A stretch of DNA of 64,000 bases, taken from CAJXNP01 sp050305935. GTDB taxonomy: Bacteria; Bacteroidota; Bacteroidia; Cytophagales; Cyclobacteriaceae. Positions within the stretch are counted from its first letter, which is position 1. Every line of letters begins with the position of its first letter. The DNA lies in contig JBNLGG010000003.1 in assembly GCA_050305935.1 (NCBI GenBank), forward strand, positions 1-64,000, written 5' to 3'. A model generated the notes under the pieces. That model was not told where the DNA came from. It saw only the letters and a list, made by a program, of their open reading frames with translations, and searched no databases. The position numbers and the translations under genes are program-made. Shown piece by piece: positions 44,246 to 52,000 of the stretch.

Positions 44246-45134
44246 ACAATTTCATTAGCGAATCAATTCCTTTTGCACTTTCTTCATAGGAATTGACTAT
44301 TTCAACCGATCCATTGAGCAATTGTTTGGTGGTTTCTGAAATAAGGAGGGTTGTGCCGTATTTTTTATTCGCATTTTCAATTCTGGAAGCCACATTGACT
44401 TCATCACCTACCACCGCCAGCTTTTCAAAGCCGGGCATTCCCATCATTCCCAAAATAACTTTTCCTGAGTGGATCCCGATCCTGCATTTAAACGGATGTG
44501 GGGAAATGAGATAGGAGTATTCCGAAAGCCTGGTAAAATCCGAAACGAATTCCCGGCAGGCAGTTACCGCACTTTCTGCGTGGTTTCTTTTTACGTCTGA
44601 AGGGAAAATAGCCAGAATACCATCGCCGTAATAATCTAGTATTTTTCCATGGTGCTGCCTGATGTTTTTGCCGGCAATATAATAATACCGGTTAAGCACA
44701 TGCATCACATCATAGGGCAGATTTTTGGAAGTAAAAGAAGTAAAATCATAGATGTCCATAAAAACCAGGGTGGCGTCTACTTCCAGCCCGACGGTCGGCC
44801 GGTCTTTTCTTTTAAGCGACTTTTGGGCGATTTCCACATCGATTTCATCTACCACCAGCCGCTGAAAGGAAACATTACCTCGGATTACTGTTTGACATGC
44901 CAGGCGGATATCATCCTCAAATTGCAGGATGGATGCTACCTGGTTTTCCCTTCTTGTTCTTTCCTGACAATTTTCTAAACCCTCCAGCACCCTTACCCGG
45001 CACGTAGAGCATTTTCCCCTTCCGCCACAGGCATGCTGATGCAAAATCCCTTTCTTTAAAGAAGCTTTTAGAAGGGTGGTTTTATGTGGGGCGTTAAAAG
45101 TCTGATTATCAGGAAATACCTTGATCTGGGGCAT
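44229..45134 (-). CDS. 2Fe-2S ferredoxin domain fused to class III nucleotide cyclase
   Basis: 301 residues. Residues 1-90 form a plant-type ferredoxin with ligands Cys36, Cys42, Cys45 and Cys80 (CGGRGKCSTC, RLAC). A class III adenylate/guanylate cyclase domain follows from ~120, with metal Asp127 (FMDIYDFT) and Asp171 (YYGDG) and catalytic Asn247/Arg251 (GDEVNVASRIE). The fusion suggests a cyclase gated by redox state or by electron supply. It heads the run with crtY (17-base overlap), polyprenyl synthase, rhomboid and the receiver-cyclase. Domains are secure; redox gating is inference. Confidence 0.92.
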   Translation of the reverse strand: MPQIKVFPDNQTFNAPHKTTLLKASLKKGILHQHACGGRGKCSTCRVRVLEGLENCQERTRRENQVASILQFEDDIRLACQTVIRGNVSFQRLVVDEIDVEIAQKSLKRKDRPTVGLEVDATLVFMDIYDFTSFTSKNLPYDVMHVLNRYYYIAGKNIRQHHGKILDYYGDGILAIFPSDVKRNHAESAVTACREFVSDFTRLSEYSYLISPHPFKCRIGIHSGKVILGMMGMPGFEKLAVVGDEVNVASRIENANKKYGTTLLISETTKQLLNGSVEIVNSYEESAKGIDSLMKLYEVRI

Positions 45135-45178
45135 GGTTATTAGTTAGCCGGTTTCAGGGGCAAATATATCAAAAAAAA

Positions 45179-45206
45179 ATCCCGGCATTCTTTCGAATAC
45201 CGGGAT
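45179..45206 (-). terminator. rho-independent terminator after yceI-like gene
   Basis: Stem ATCCCGG-C-ATTC paired with GAAT-A-CCGGGAT around TTTC, with one mismatch. On the minus strand it is followed by a run of nine T (from the A-run at 45171-45179). It separates the pirin/YceI transcript from the ferredoxin-cyclase run. Confidence 0.85.
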
Positions 45207-45230
45207 TCAAACAACCTAACCAATCAAGAA

Positions 45231-45830
45231 TTAATTATTAGCAACTATGTTAATATCTAATTCAAAGTCATCATAAATCATTTTGTCGCCTAGACCATCG
45301 AAAAACGAACCTGAGCCATATCTCACATCAAACTTCGAGCGGTCGATCACCAATTTAGCGGAGGCAGTTACTTCATCGTCTCCTATTTCAACCGTTGCAG
45401 GAAATTCGATTTTTTCTGTTTTCTCCTTAATGGTGAGGTTGCCAGCGATCTGGTAATCATTCCCACCTTTGTGCTCTACCTTGGTTATAACGAACTTCGA
45501 GGTGGGGTATTTTTCAACACCAAAGAAATCATCGGATTTTAGGTGGCCTACCAGTTTTTCTTTGTATCCGGCATCTTCTATGTCCTCGTTCGTAATGGAA
45601 GTCATATCGATTACAAACTCACCTCCGGTCAGCTTCCCTTTTTTCACGTCCAGGGTTGCAGATTTTAAAGATATGTGACCGTTGTGCTCGCCTGTTACCT
45701 TTTTACCTAACCAGGCCACTGTACTTTTAGAAGTGTTGGCATTGAATGCACCGTTCACATCTTTGCCTGTAAATGAGCTGGCTACAAATAAAACGGCGAT
45801 TGCCAGCGTGGATAAAATTGTTGTTCTCAT
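45231..45830 (-). CDS. YceI-family periplasmic lipid-binding protein
   Basis: 199 residues with signal peptide (ends VASSFTGKD) and the YceI lipocalin-like barrel: SKSTVAWLGKKVTGEHNGHISL, the FVIDMTSI strand, HLKSDDFFGVEKYPTSKF and a terminal VIDRSKFDVRYGSGSFF. YceI proteins bind polyisoprenoid chains or other amphiphiles in the periplasm. It starts 24 bases after the pirin gene and is followed by a strong terminator, so it belongs to the pirin transcript rather than to the carotenoid run, despite the isoprenoid theme. Confidence 0.93.
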   Translation of the reverse strand: MRTTILSTLAIAVLFVASSFTGKDVNGAFNANTSKSTVAWLGKKVTGEHNGHISLKSATLDVKKGKLTGGEFVIDMTSITNEDIEDAGYKEKLVGHLKSDDFFGVEKYPTSKFVITKVEHKGGNDYQIAGNLTIKEKTEKIEFPATVEIGDDEVTASAKLVIDRSKFDVRYGSGSFFDGLGDKMIYDDFELDINIVANN

Positions 45831-45854
45831 GATTTTTAATAAATAGTGTTTAGA

Positions 45855-46574
45855 TTAATTTTCAAATTCCATTGGTACATCCATAATCAGTACCGTACTG
45901 TTATCTTTAAATTCAAATGTTACTTTTTCAACATTGGTTAAACCGAGTCCGTCCCTTTTTTCAAGGGAAATATCATTGGCGGTTGCTGATCCTTCGATCA
46001 GGAAAATGTAGACTCCGTTTCCTTTTTTCTTAATGGAATAATCCAACGTTTTTTCTTTTGAGATATTTCCCAAGGAAAACCAGGCATCCTGGTTGATCCA
46101 GAGCGCGTCCTTATTATCAGGGGCAACTACAGTGATCAATTCGTTCCTTTTGCTCTCGAAATCATATTTCTTTTGCTCATACCGAGGCTGAATATTTTTT
46201 TCCTTAGGGAACACCCAAATTTGCAGGAAGTTGACCTCTTCGCTTTTAGAATGATTATATTCCGAATGATATAAGCCGGAACCTGCTGACATGATTTGGA
46301 CTTCTCCTGTTTGGATAACTTTTTTGCTACCGGTGCTGTCCTGGTGTTCCAGCGCTCCCTTTAATGGGATGGAAATAATTTCCATGTTGTCATGTGGGTG
46401 TTTACCGAAACCCGTTCCACCCTGTACTATATCGTCATTAAGGACCCTAAGCGCTCCAAAATGAATTCTGTTTTGGTCAAAATATTGCGCAAAACTGAAA
46501 GTGTGGCGACTGCGAAGCCATCCGTGATTTGCGAGACCTCTTGTGTCGGCTTTGTGGATTACTTGATTGGTCAT
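45855..46574 (-). CDS. pirin-family protein (YhhW-like)
   Basis: 239-residue bicupin. The N-terminal metal site is visible in FGKHPHDNMEI and LEHQDS (His, His, His, Glu), and the family signature SRHTFSFAQYFD, GFGKHPH and AGSGLYHSEYN are present. Some relatives have quercetin 2,3-dioxygenase activity; others regulate transcription or redox, so the physiological role is open. ATG at 46574. It heads a two-gene transcript with yceI. Confidence 0.93.
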   Translation of the reverse strand: MTNQVIHKADTRGLANHGWLRSRHTFSFAQYFDQNRIHFGALRVLNDDIVQGGTGFGKHPHDNMEIISIPLKGALEHQDSTGSKKVIQTGEVQIMSAGSGLYHSEYNHSKSEEVNFLQIWVFPKEKNIQPRYEQKKYDFESKRNELITVVAPDNKDALWINQDAWFSLGNISKEKTLDYSIKKKGNGVYIFLIEGSATANDISLEKRDGLGLTNVEKVTFEFKDNSTVLIMDVPMEFEN

Positions 46575-46830
46575 TGTTTTGTTCCTTTCTAATTTGTTTA
46601 CAAATATAGTTGTATATACAATAAAATCATCAACAAGGTTTTGTGTTTATAAAAAAAATAAAAATTCTGTTACTTTCAGTATAGATGTCCATTATTAGAA
46701 CAAAAGTTTTGCCATAGAAAGCTCGAAATACCATATTAGTCAGGGAGATATTGCCAGGGAATACGAAATAGTAAAAGCTTCTGTAAAAAGCCCGGCCAGT
46801 TTTCAAATATTATATGATCGGTATTTTGAG

Positions 46831-47280
46831 ATGATGTTTCGGTTCATCTATCGGAGAGTAGATGATGAAGATGTAACGGCAGACCTGACGAGCCAGGTAT
46901 TTTACAAGGCATTAAAAAATTTAAAAAAATACCGGTTCAAAGGAGTACCGTTTTCTGCCTGGCTGTTCAGGATCGCCACTAATGAGATCGCAGCGTTTTA
47001 CCGGGCCAGTAAGCGCAATCGCATTTTCAGCTTTGAAGAAGAGGTGGTCCAGGAATTTGTGGAAGAAAACCTGGATGAAGAGCTTGACCTGGGGGAGCTT
47101 AAATTTGCAATGGAAAAATTGTCGGAGAGTGAAGTGGAGGTGTTAGAACTCAGGTTTTATGAGGAGCGACCATTTGCCGAGATTGCTTATATTTTGGATA
47201 TCTCGGAAGCCAATGCCAAAATGCGTACTTACCGGGCATTGGAGAAATTGAAGAAACAACTAGTCCGCAAAGTAAAATGA
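46831..47280 (+). CDS. ECF-type sigma factor, true start uncertain
   Basis: At least 149 residues with sigma region 2 (FKGVPFSAWLFRIATNEIAAFYR) and region 4 (VEVLELRFYEERPFAEIAYILDIS). It directs RNA polymerase to a specific regulon. The first ATG (46831) falls inside region 2.1, and conserved-looking sequence (FQILYDRYFE) continues upstream in frame, back to a stop at 46696, without any ATG, GTG or TTG. ATT at 46750 (with AGGGAG close by), ATT at 46735 or ATA at 46714 could be the start. Overlaps the next gene by 4 bases (ATGA). Confidence 0.85.
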   Translation: MMFRFIYRRVDDEDVTADLTSQVFYKALKNLKKYRFKGVPFSAWLFRIATNEIAAFYRASKRNRIFSFEEEVVQEFVEENLDEELDLGELKFAMEKLSESEVEVLELRFYEERPFAEIAYILDISEANAKMRTYRALEKLKKQLVRKVK

Positions 47281-47543
47281 GTAAGATAGACATTCGTTTC
47301 AGACGGCAGCAGTTTACGCGGGGACGCATCCAGCAGCACAAAAATTATGACTCACTGCTGGAGCGTCACAAACGCAGCCACCGAAGGAGAATCCGTGGTA
47401 TCGCGCTCATTGCCTTTATATTTTTATTGGCTCTGGCGTTGGTATTATCGTTTTTTAACAGTTCAAAAGCAACAGGTATCGAAAAAGAACTACAAAACCA
47501 GGAAGTTCGGCATTCTGGCGCCAGGAATGCAGGCTTCTATTAA
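47277..47543 (+). CDS. small single-pass membrane protein, possible sigma partner
   Basis: 88 residues: a very basic N-terminal half (~1-42, rich in Arg, Lys, His), one transmembrane helix (~43-60) and a short outer tail. Coupled to the sigma gene by an ATGA overlap, which is the usual place for an anti-sigma factor, though the zinc-binding or RskA-like anti-sigma motifs are missing. No family recognised. tonB follows after 85 bases. Confidence 0.7.
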   Translation: MSKIDIRFRRQQFTRGRIQQHKNYDSLLERHKRSHRRRIRGIALIAFIFLLALALVLSFFNSSKATGIEKELQNQEVRHSGARNAGFY

Positions 47544-47628
47544 CTAACCAACATTTGATTTTTTATTGAAACCGGTCGGATTTGACCGGTTAACAGGAAA
47601 ACTATTGTTTCATTTTAACTAAAAAATC

Positions 47629-48303
47629 ATGGAAGAAAAGAAAAATGCAAAGTTCGATATCAACCGGTATCGCGGAATGTTTTTTAATGTCGGGCTGGTG
47701 TTAAGCCTGGCATTGGTACTGATGGCGTTTGAATGGAAATCGCCTCAGTTGGGGTCAACTGTCCCTGGTGGAATCAAAAATGATGATTGGGTTACGATAC
47801 TGGAGCCACCGATAACAGCATTTCCACCTCCGCCAAAGCCAAAAGTGGAGGTCTATACGCTTATTGAGAAGCCGAACGAGGAAAAGATTGAAGAGGTCAT
47901 TGATATTGATGATCTGTTTGTGGATGAAACGAGCGAGGTAAGTGAGCTAATATTCGTTGAGGTGGAAATAACCGAAGAACCTGACGTCATACATGATATT
48001 GTTGAGCATCAACCAACATTTATGGGGGGGGATCAAGCGATGTTCTTGAAGTACATAGGTGATAGGATCAAATATCCCGATTTGGCCAGGCGAATTGGAA
48101 AAGAAGGCAAAGTCTTTGTCCAGTTTGTGGTGGACAAGGATGGTAGCATGACCGATATCCAGGTGATCAAAGGGATTGGCGCTGGTTGTGACGAGGAAGT
48201 ATTGAGGGTGATGAAAGACGCGCCCAAATGGGAGCCGGGAAAACAACGCGGTATACCAGTAAAAGTAAGAATGATCGTTCCGGTTCGCTTTACATTGAAT
48301 TAA
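47629..48303 (+). CDS. TonB-like energy transducer
   Basis: 224 residues. Short cytoplasmic N-terminus, one transmembrane helix (~20-38), a proline/glutamate-containing periplasmic linker (PPPKPKVEVY), and a C-terminal TonB domain with conserved YPDLARRIGKEGKVFVQFVV and PKWEPGKQRG. It couples inner-membrane proton motive force to outer-membrane TonB-dependent receptors. ATG at 47629. No ExbB/ExbD nearby, so the partner pair is elsewhere. Confidence 0.92.
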   Translation: MEEKKNAKFDINRYRGMFFNVGLVLSLALVLMAFEWKSPQLGSTVPGGIKNDDWVTILEPPITAFPPPPKPKVEVYTLIEKPNEEKIEEVIDIDDLFVDETSEVSELIFVEVEITEEPDVIHDIVEHQPTFMGGDQAMFLKYIGDRIKYPDLARRIGKEGKVFVQFVVDKDGSMTDIQVIKGIGAGCDEEVLRVMKDAPKWEPGKQRGIPVKVRMIVPVRFTLN

Positions 48304-48337
48304 TTGTACTTTTTTAACTATAGGTGATCTGAAATTT

Positions 48338-49216
48338 TTAACCTGCCGGGGACTTCCTGGCAGGTTTCATTTTGAATCGTTTGGAAAAAATGTTGTCGAG
48401 CCAGCGGTCAGGCAGCAAGTGTTGTGCGATCCAGGTGGTAAATGGGCTGGGCGAAATGGTGTAACCCGTTTTTGGTTTTTTCTTTTCAATTATTTTCAAT
48501 ACCAGTTTTGCGATGTCTTCTACTTCCAGGCCCTTCTTTACATTGCTTCCTACATGCCTGCCAAAATCTTTCAATATATGTTGATAAGGGGTGTTATCAT
48601 AGTTTCCAACGCCCCTGGCTTTATTCCAGATGGGGGTTTTAACAACACCCGGCCTCACAGAGATCACATCGACCCCAAAAGGAATCAATTCCCTTCTCAG
48701 GCTGTGCGTGATTCCTTCCAGGGCATGCTTTGATCCAACATAGGGAGCAACAAACGGGGAACCAATCTTGCCAGATACAGAACTGACGTTGATGATCTTT
48801 CCAGGTGATGAGTTAAATCCTTCCTTCACACCCAGCAAATGAGCAAATGCTTTTGTTACCTTAATCACTCCAAATACATTGACTTCAAAATGCTTTTGAA
48901 TCAATTCATTTTCTAAAAAAAGCAAAGGCCCGCCGAAGGCTATTCCTGAATTATTGATCAAAGCGCCCAAACCAGTACCATTTAATCGTTTTTCTACAAT
49001 TTTGACACTTTGCCGGATCGATTGTTCGTCGGTGACATCAAAAATTAATGGGGTAAACATATCAGGGAAAGTTTTAACCAGTTCTTCGGCATCTTCTTTC
49101 TTCCTCACGCTCCCGAACACCAAATACCCTTTATTCAGTAGCTTTAAGGCAATTCCCTTTCCAATTCCTGACGAAATCCCGGTAATGACAGCACTTTTAT
49201 TTTTTGTAGTTTGCAT
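48338..49216 (-). CDS. short-chain dehydrogenase/reductase
   Basis: 292-residue SDR. Cofactor motif GISSGIGKG, the NNSG motif, Ser in NVSSVSG and the catalytic YVGSK (YxxxK) are present. The C-terminal ~50 residues are basic and may touch the membrane. The fold and residues indicate NAD(P)-dependent oxidation or reduction of an alcohol/keto group; the substrate is unknown. ATG at 49216. Convergent with tonB. Confidence 0.9.
   Translation of the reverse strand: MQTTKNKSAVITGISSGIGKGIALKLLNKGYLVFGSVRKKEDAEELVKTFPDMFTPLIFDVTDEQSIRQSVKIVEKRLNGTGLGALINNSGIAFGGPLLFLENELIQKHFEVNVFGVIKVTKAFAHLLGVKEGFNSSPGKIINVSSVSGKIGSPFVAPYVGSKHALEGITHSLRRELIPFGVDVISVRPGVVKTPIWNKARGVGNYDNTPYQHILKDFGRHVGSNVKKGLEVEDIAKLVLKIIEKKKPKTGYTISPSPFTTWIAQHLLPDRWLDNIFSKRFKMKPARKSPAG
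48340..48366. terminator. hairpin between convergent tonB and SDR genes
   Basis: Eight-base stem AACCTGCC/GGCAGGTT around an 11-base loop, overlapping the last codons of the SDR gene. Flanking T-rich tracts on both strands are short, so termination is likely but weaker than at the other sites. Confidence 0.5.
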
Positions 49217-49292
49217 GATGCAAGTTAAAAATTTGATCTAAACTGGTAGAAAAAGGAAGAGCTTGTATTTTTGCTAAAATTATTTGGCTGAT

Positions 49293-50138
49293 ATGATCCT
49301 AATTGCAGACAGTGGCGCAACCAAGACCGAATGGCGAATCATAAATGGAAAGGATTCGATGCAGGATGTGGTGACAGCCGGTATTAACCCCCATTACCAG
49401 TCTTCGGAAGCTATTGTTCAAATCCTGGAAGAGGCAATTGACAAAGGCAGATTCAAAAGGAAGTTGGAAGGGATTTACTTTTATGGAGCTGGGATCTCGT
49501 CGGTGGACAAAGTCGACCAGGTGAAAAGCGCCATCGAATATTCCTTTGTTGGCTCCCGGGTGAAGGTGGAAACAGATGTGTTGGGTGTGGCCCGGGCCTT
49601 GTGTGGAAGGGAGCCAGGCATGATTGGTATACTAGGTACGGGTTCGGCGGCCTGTCAATACGATGGGAAAGCGATCACCTATCAGGTTCCTTCCCTGGGC
49701 TTTATCCTCGGGGATGAAGGTAGCGGCGCTCATCTTGGCAAATTGCTGGTGGCGGCTTACCTCAGAAACGAATTGGCTCCCAGGATTAGTGAACAATTTT
49801 ACGCTACCCATAAGCTGACCAAAGAATCTGCATTGCGTGAAGTAAACGTCGGCAGGACTCCAAGCAGGTATCTGGGTAGCCTGGCGCGATTTTTAAAGGA
49901 ACATTTGGATGATCCATTTGTTTACCAATTGGTATATAGCAGTTTTGATCAGTTCATAAATAAAAATGTCCTGCCCCTTCCGGGAAATAGTGAGCTCACA
50001 CTTCACTTTTGCGGAGGAACAGCCTTTCATTTTTCTTCGGTGCTCACCAGCGTTTGTAAAGAATATGGTATTTCAATTGGACAAATAGTAAAATCACCAT
50101 TAGAAGGATTGACGACATACCACTTGGAAATGATTTAA
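49293..50138 (+). CDS. BadF/BcrA-type amino-sugar kinase (N-acetylglucosamine kinase-like)
   Basis: 281 residues from the ATG at 49293 (an upstream TTG at 49284 is less convincing). ASKHA fold: phosphate-1 loop DSGATKTEW, GTGSAACQYDG phosphate-2 loop, GDEGSGAHLG and a C-terminal GGTAFHF adenosine motif. Related proteins phosphorylate GlcNAc or MurNAc. The murQ gene starts 3 bases after its stop, so a role in cell-wall sugar recycling fits well; exact sugar unproved. Confidence 0.9.
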   Translation: MILIADSGATKTEWRIINGKDSMQDVVTAGINPHYQSSEAIVQILEEAIDKGRFKRKLEGIYFYGAGISSVDKVDQVKSAIEYSFVGSRVKVETDVLGVARALCGREPGMIGILGTGSAACQYDGKAITYQVPSLGFILGDEGSGAHLGKLLVAAYLRNELAPRISEQFYATHKLTKESALREVNVGRTPSRYLGSLARFLKEHLDDPFVYQLVYSSFDQFINKNVLPLPGNSELTLHFCGGTAFHFSSVLTSVCKEYGISIGQIVKSPLEGLTTYHLEMI

Positions 50139-50141
50139 CCA

Positions 50142-50951
50142 ATGGCAGAAAGAATCACGGAAACAGACTCTCACTACGATCACCTTGAAAATATGACAGT
50201 GAATGAAATCCTCGTCAATATTAACAAGGAAGATCAGAAAGTTGCTTTTTCTGTTCAGAAAGCCATTCCGCAAATTGAAAGTTTGGTCGGTGCCATTGTG
50301 CCAAACATGAAAAAGGGTGGGAGGTTGTTTTATGTGGGAGCTGGCACAAGTGGCAGGCTGGGAATAGTCGATGCTTCCGAATGCCCGCCTACCTTTGGCG
50401 TGAGCCATGACCTGGTCATAGGGATTATGTCGGGTGGTGATGATGCGATTAGAAAGGCGGTGGAATTTGCGGAAGATGATATGGAACAGGGTTGGACGGA
50501 TTTGGAGCTTTTTAATGTAAACGATAAGGATGTTGTGATCGGCATTGCTGCGTCGGGCAGGACGCCCTACGTGATCGGGGCAGTTAGAGAAGCTAGGAAA
50601 AAAGGCCTTGTTACGGGGTGTATTACATGCAACAACGGTACAGAATTGGCTGCTGCAGTGGAGTACCCTGTGGAAGTACCGGTGGGACCGGAATTTGTGA
50701 CCGGAAGTACCCGAATGAAATCTGGTACCGCACAAAAACTTGTACTTAACATGATCTCCACCAGTGTCATGATTAAGCTTGGTCACGTCAAAGGAAATAA
50801 AATGGTCGATATGCAGCTCACCAATGAAAAATTGGTCAAAAGAGGGGTCAGGATGATCATGGAAGAATTGAATATAGAAGAGGAGGAAGCTGAGAGGCTA
50901 TTGTTTAAATTTGGATCTGTAAGAAAAGCAATTGAAGAATACAAGCACTAA
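50142..50951 (+). CDS. murQ: N-acetylmuramic acid 6-phosphate etherase
   Basis: 269-residue SIS-domain enzyme that cleaves the lactyl ether of MurNAc-6-P to give GlcNAc-6-P and D-lactate in peptidoglycan recycling. The conserved segment GAGTSGRLGIVDASECPPTFG is intact, with GSTRMKSGTAQKL and the C-terminal UBA-like helices. Slightly shorter than E. coli MurQ (298). It is coupled to the preceding sugar kinase gene. Confidence 0.95.
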   Translation: MAERITETDSHYDHLENMTVNEILVNINKEDQKVAFSVQKAIPQIESLVGAIVPNMKKGGRLFYVGAGTSGRLGIVDASECPPTFGVSHDLVIGIMSGGDDAIRKAVEFAEDDMEQGWTDLELFNVNDKDVVIGIAASGRTPYVIGAVREARKKGLVTGCITCNNGTELAAAVEYPVEVPVGPEFVTGSTRMKSGTAQKLVLNMISTSVMIKLGHVKGNKMVDMQLTNEKLVKRGVRMIMEELNIEEEEAERLLFKFGSVRKAIEEYKH

Positions 50952-50960
50952 ACACCCAAC

Positions 50961-51872
50961 ATGGAAGTCGTACCAGTAATACAGTGGAAAAGCCTGATCA
51001 GTGATTTGAAAAAGCCGATGGCCCTGATCCTTGTTTATAATGTCATCATTCTTGTGATCGATATCTATACGGAAATGCACTTTATTACCATTCCTATTAC
51101 CCTCTTGACAGTGCCCGGTACAGTTATCGGTTTACTGTTGGCATTCCGGACCAATTCGTCGTATGACCGATGGTGGGAGGCAAGGAAGATCTGGGGGCAG
51201 ATTGTGAATGACAGCCGTACACTCGCCAGGCAATTGACAACTTATACTGATTTTGAGGATGGAGCCGAAAATGAGACTGGGAAAATTGCCAAGCGAATCA
51301 CTTACCGGCAAATAGCCTGGTGCTATGCATTGTGCCGGGGTTTGAGGAGGGAAGCCCCCTGGAAGGAGCTCTCCGATTTTTTGGGAAAAGACGAAGTGGA
51401 AAAGCTAAAGGAATCGCAGAACATCCCTAATAGTCTTCTACAAACCAATGCGGTGGAAATTTCCCGATTTGTAAAAGGCGCGAAGCTGGATAATTATCAA
51501 TATATGCAAATTGATTCCACTATTCGAAGTTTGACAGATTCGATGGGAAAATGTGAACGGATAAAAAACACGATATTCCCCGTCATGTACTCCCGCTTTC
51601 TGGATTTACTGATCTACATTTATATCCTTTCGCTTCCCTTTAGTCTGGTGGATGCCTCGGTGCTGATTTTGCTTCCGGCCTCGCTTACGCTTTCTTTCGC
51701 ATTTTTGGCAGTTGACCGCATAGCTTTTTTGTTACAGGATCCATTCGACGGTTGTACCACAGACATCCCAATGTACTCACTTTCGAGAACGATTGAGATC
51801 AATCTGAAGCAGCAATTGGGCGAAAGGATGCTTCCCGAGCAGGTGAAGCCGGTAAAGGGAGTTTTGATGTAG
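50961..51872 (+). CDS. bestrophin-family chloride channel
   Basis: 303 residues with four main hydrophobic segments and the family markers FRTNSSYDRWWEARKIWGQIVNDSR near residue 70 and FPLPFSLV-like helix later on. Bacterial bestrophins form pentameric anion channels in the inner membrane. ATG at 50961, nine bases after murQ, so possibly cotranscribed, though no functional link is evident. Confidence 0.93.
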   Translation: MEVVPVIQWKSLISDLKKPMALILVYNVIILVIDIYTEMHFITIPITLLTVPGTVIGLLLAFRTNSSYDRWWEARKIWGQIVNDSRTLARQLTTYTDFEDGAENETGKIAKRITYRQIAWCYALCRGLRREAPWKELSDFLGKDEVEKLKESQNIPNSLLQTNAVEISRFVKGAKLDNYQYMQIDSTIRSLTDSMGKCERIKNTIFPVMYSRFLDLLIYIYILSLPFSLVDASVLILLPASLTLSFAFLAVDRIAFLLQDPFDGCTTDIPMYSLSRTIEINLKQQLGERMLPEQVKPVKGVLM

Positions 51873-52000
51873 CCGGAATGAATAGCTGACCATGATTACA
51901 ATGACGAATGGTCGAAAGTGTGGTTTTCTAACATTTTAACAATACATTGAACAGAATATTCTTTTTTTTTTTAGTTTACATATTGAAACGATATTGATAC

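Noticed and set aside
40321..45134. Pycsar operon formed by the class III cyclases
   Set aside because: They carry receiver or ferredoxin domains, not the compact PycC layout, and lie more than 30 kb from the PycTM gene.
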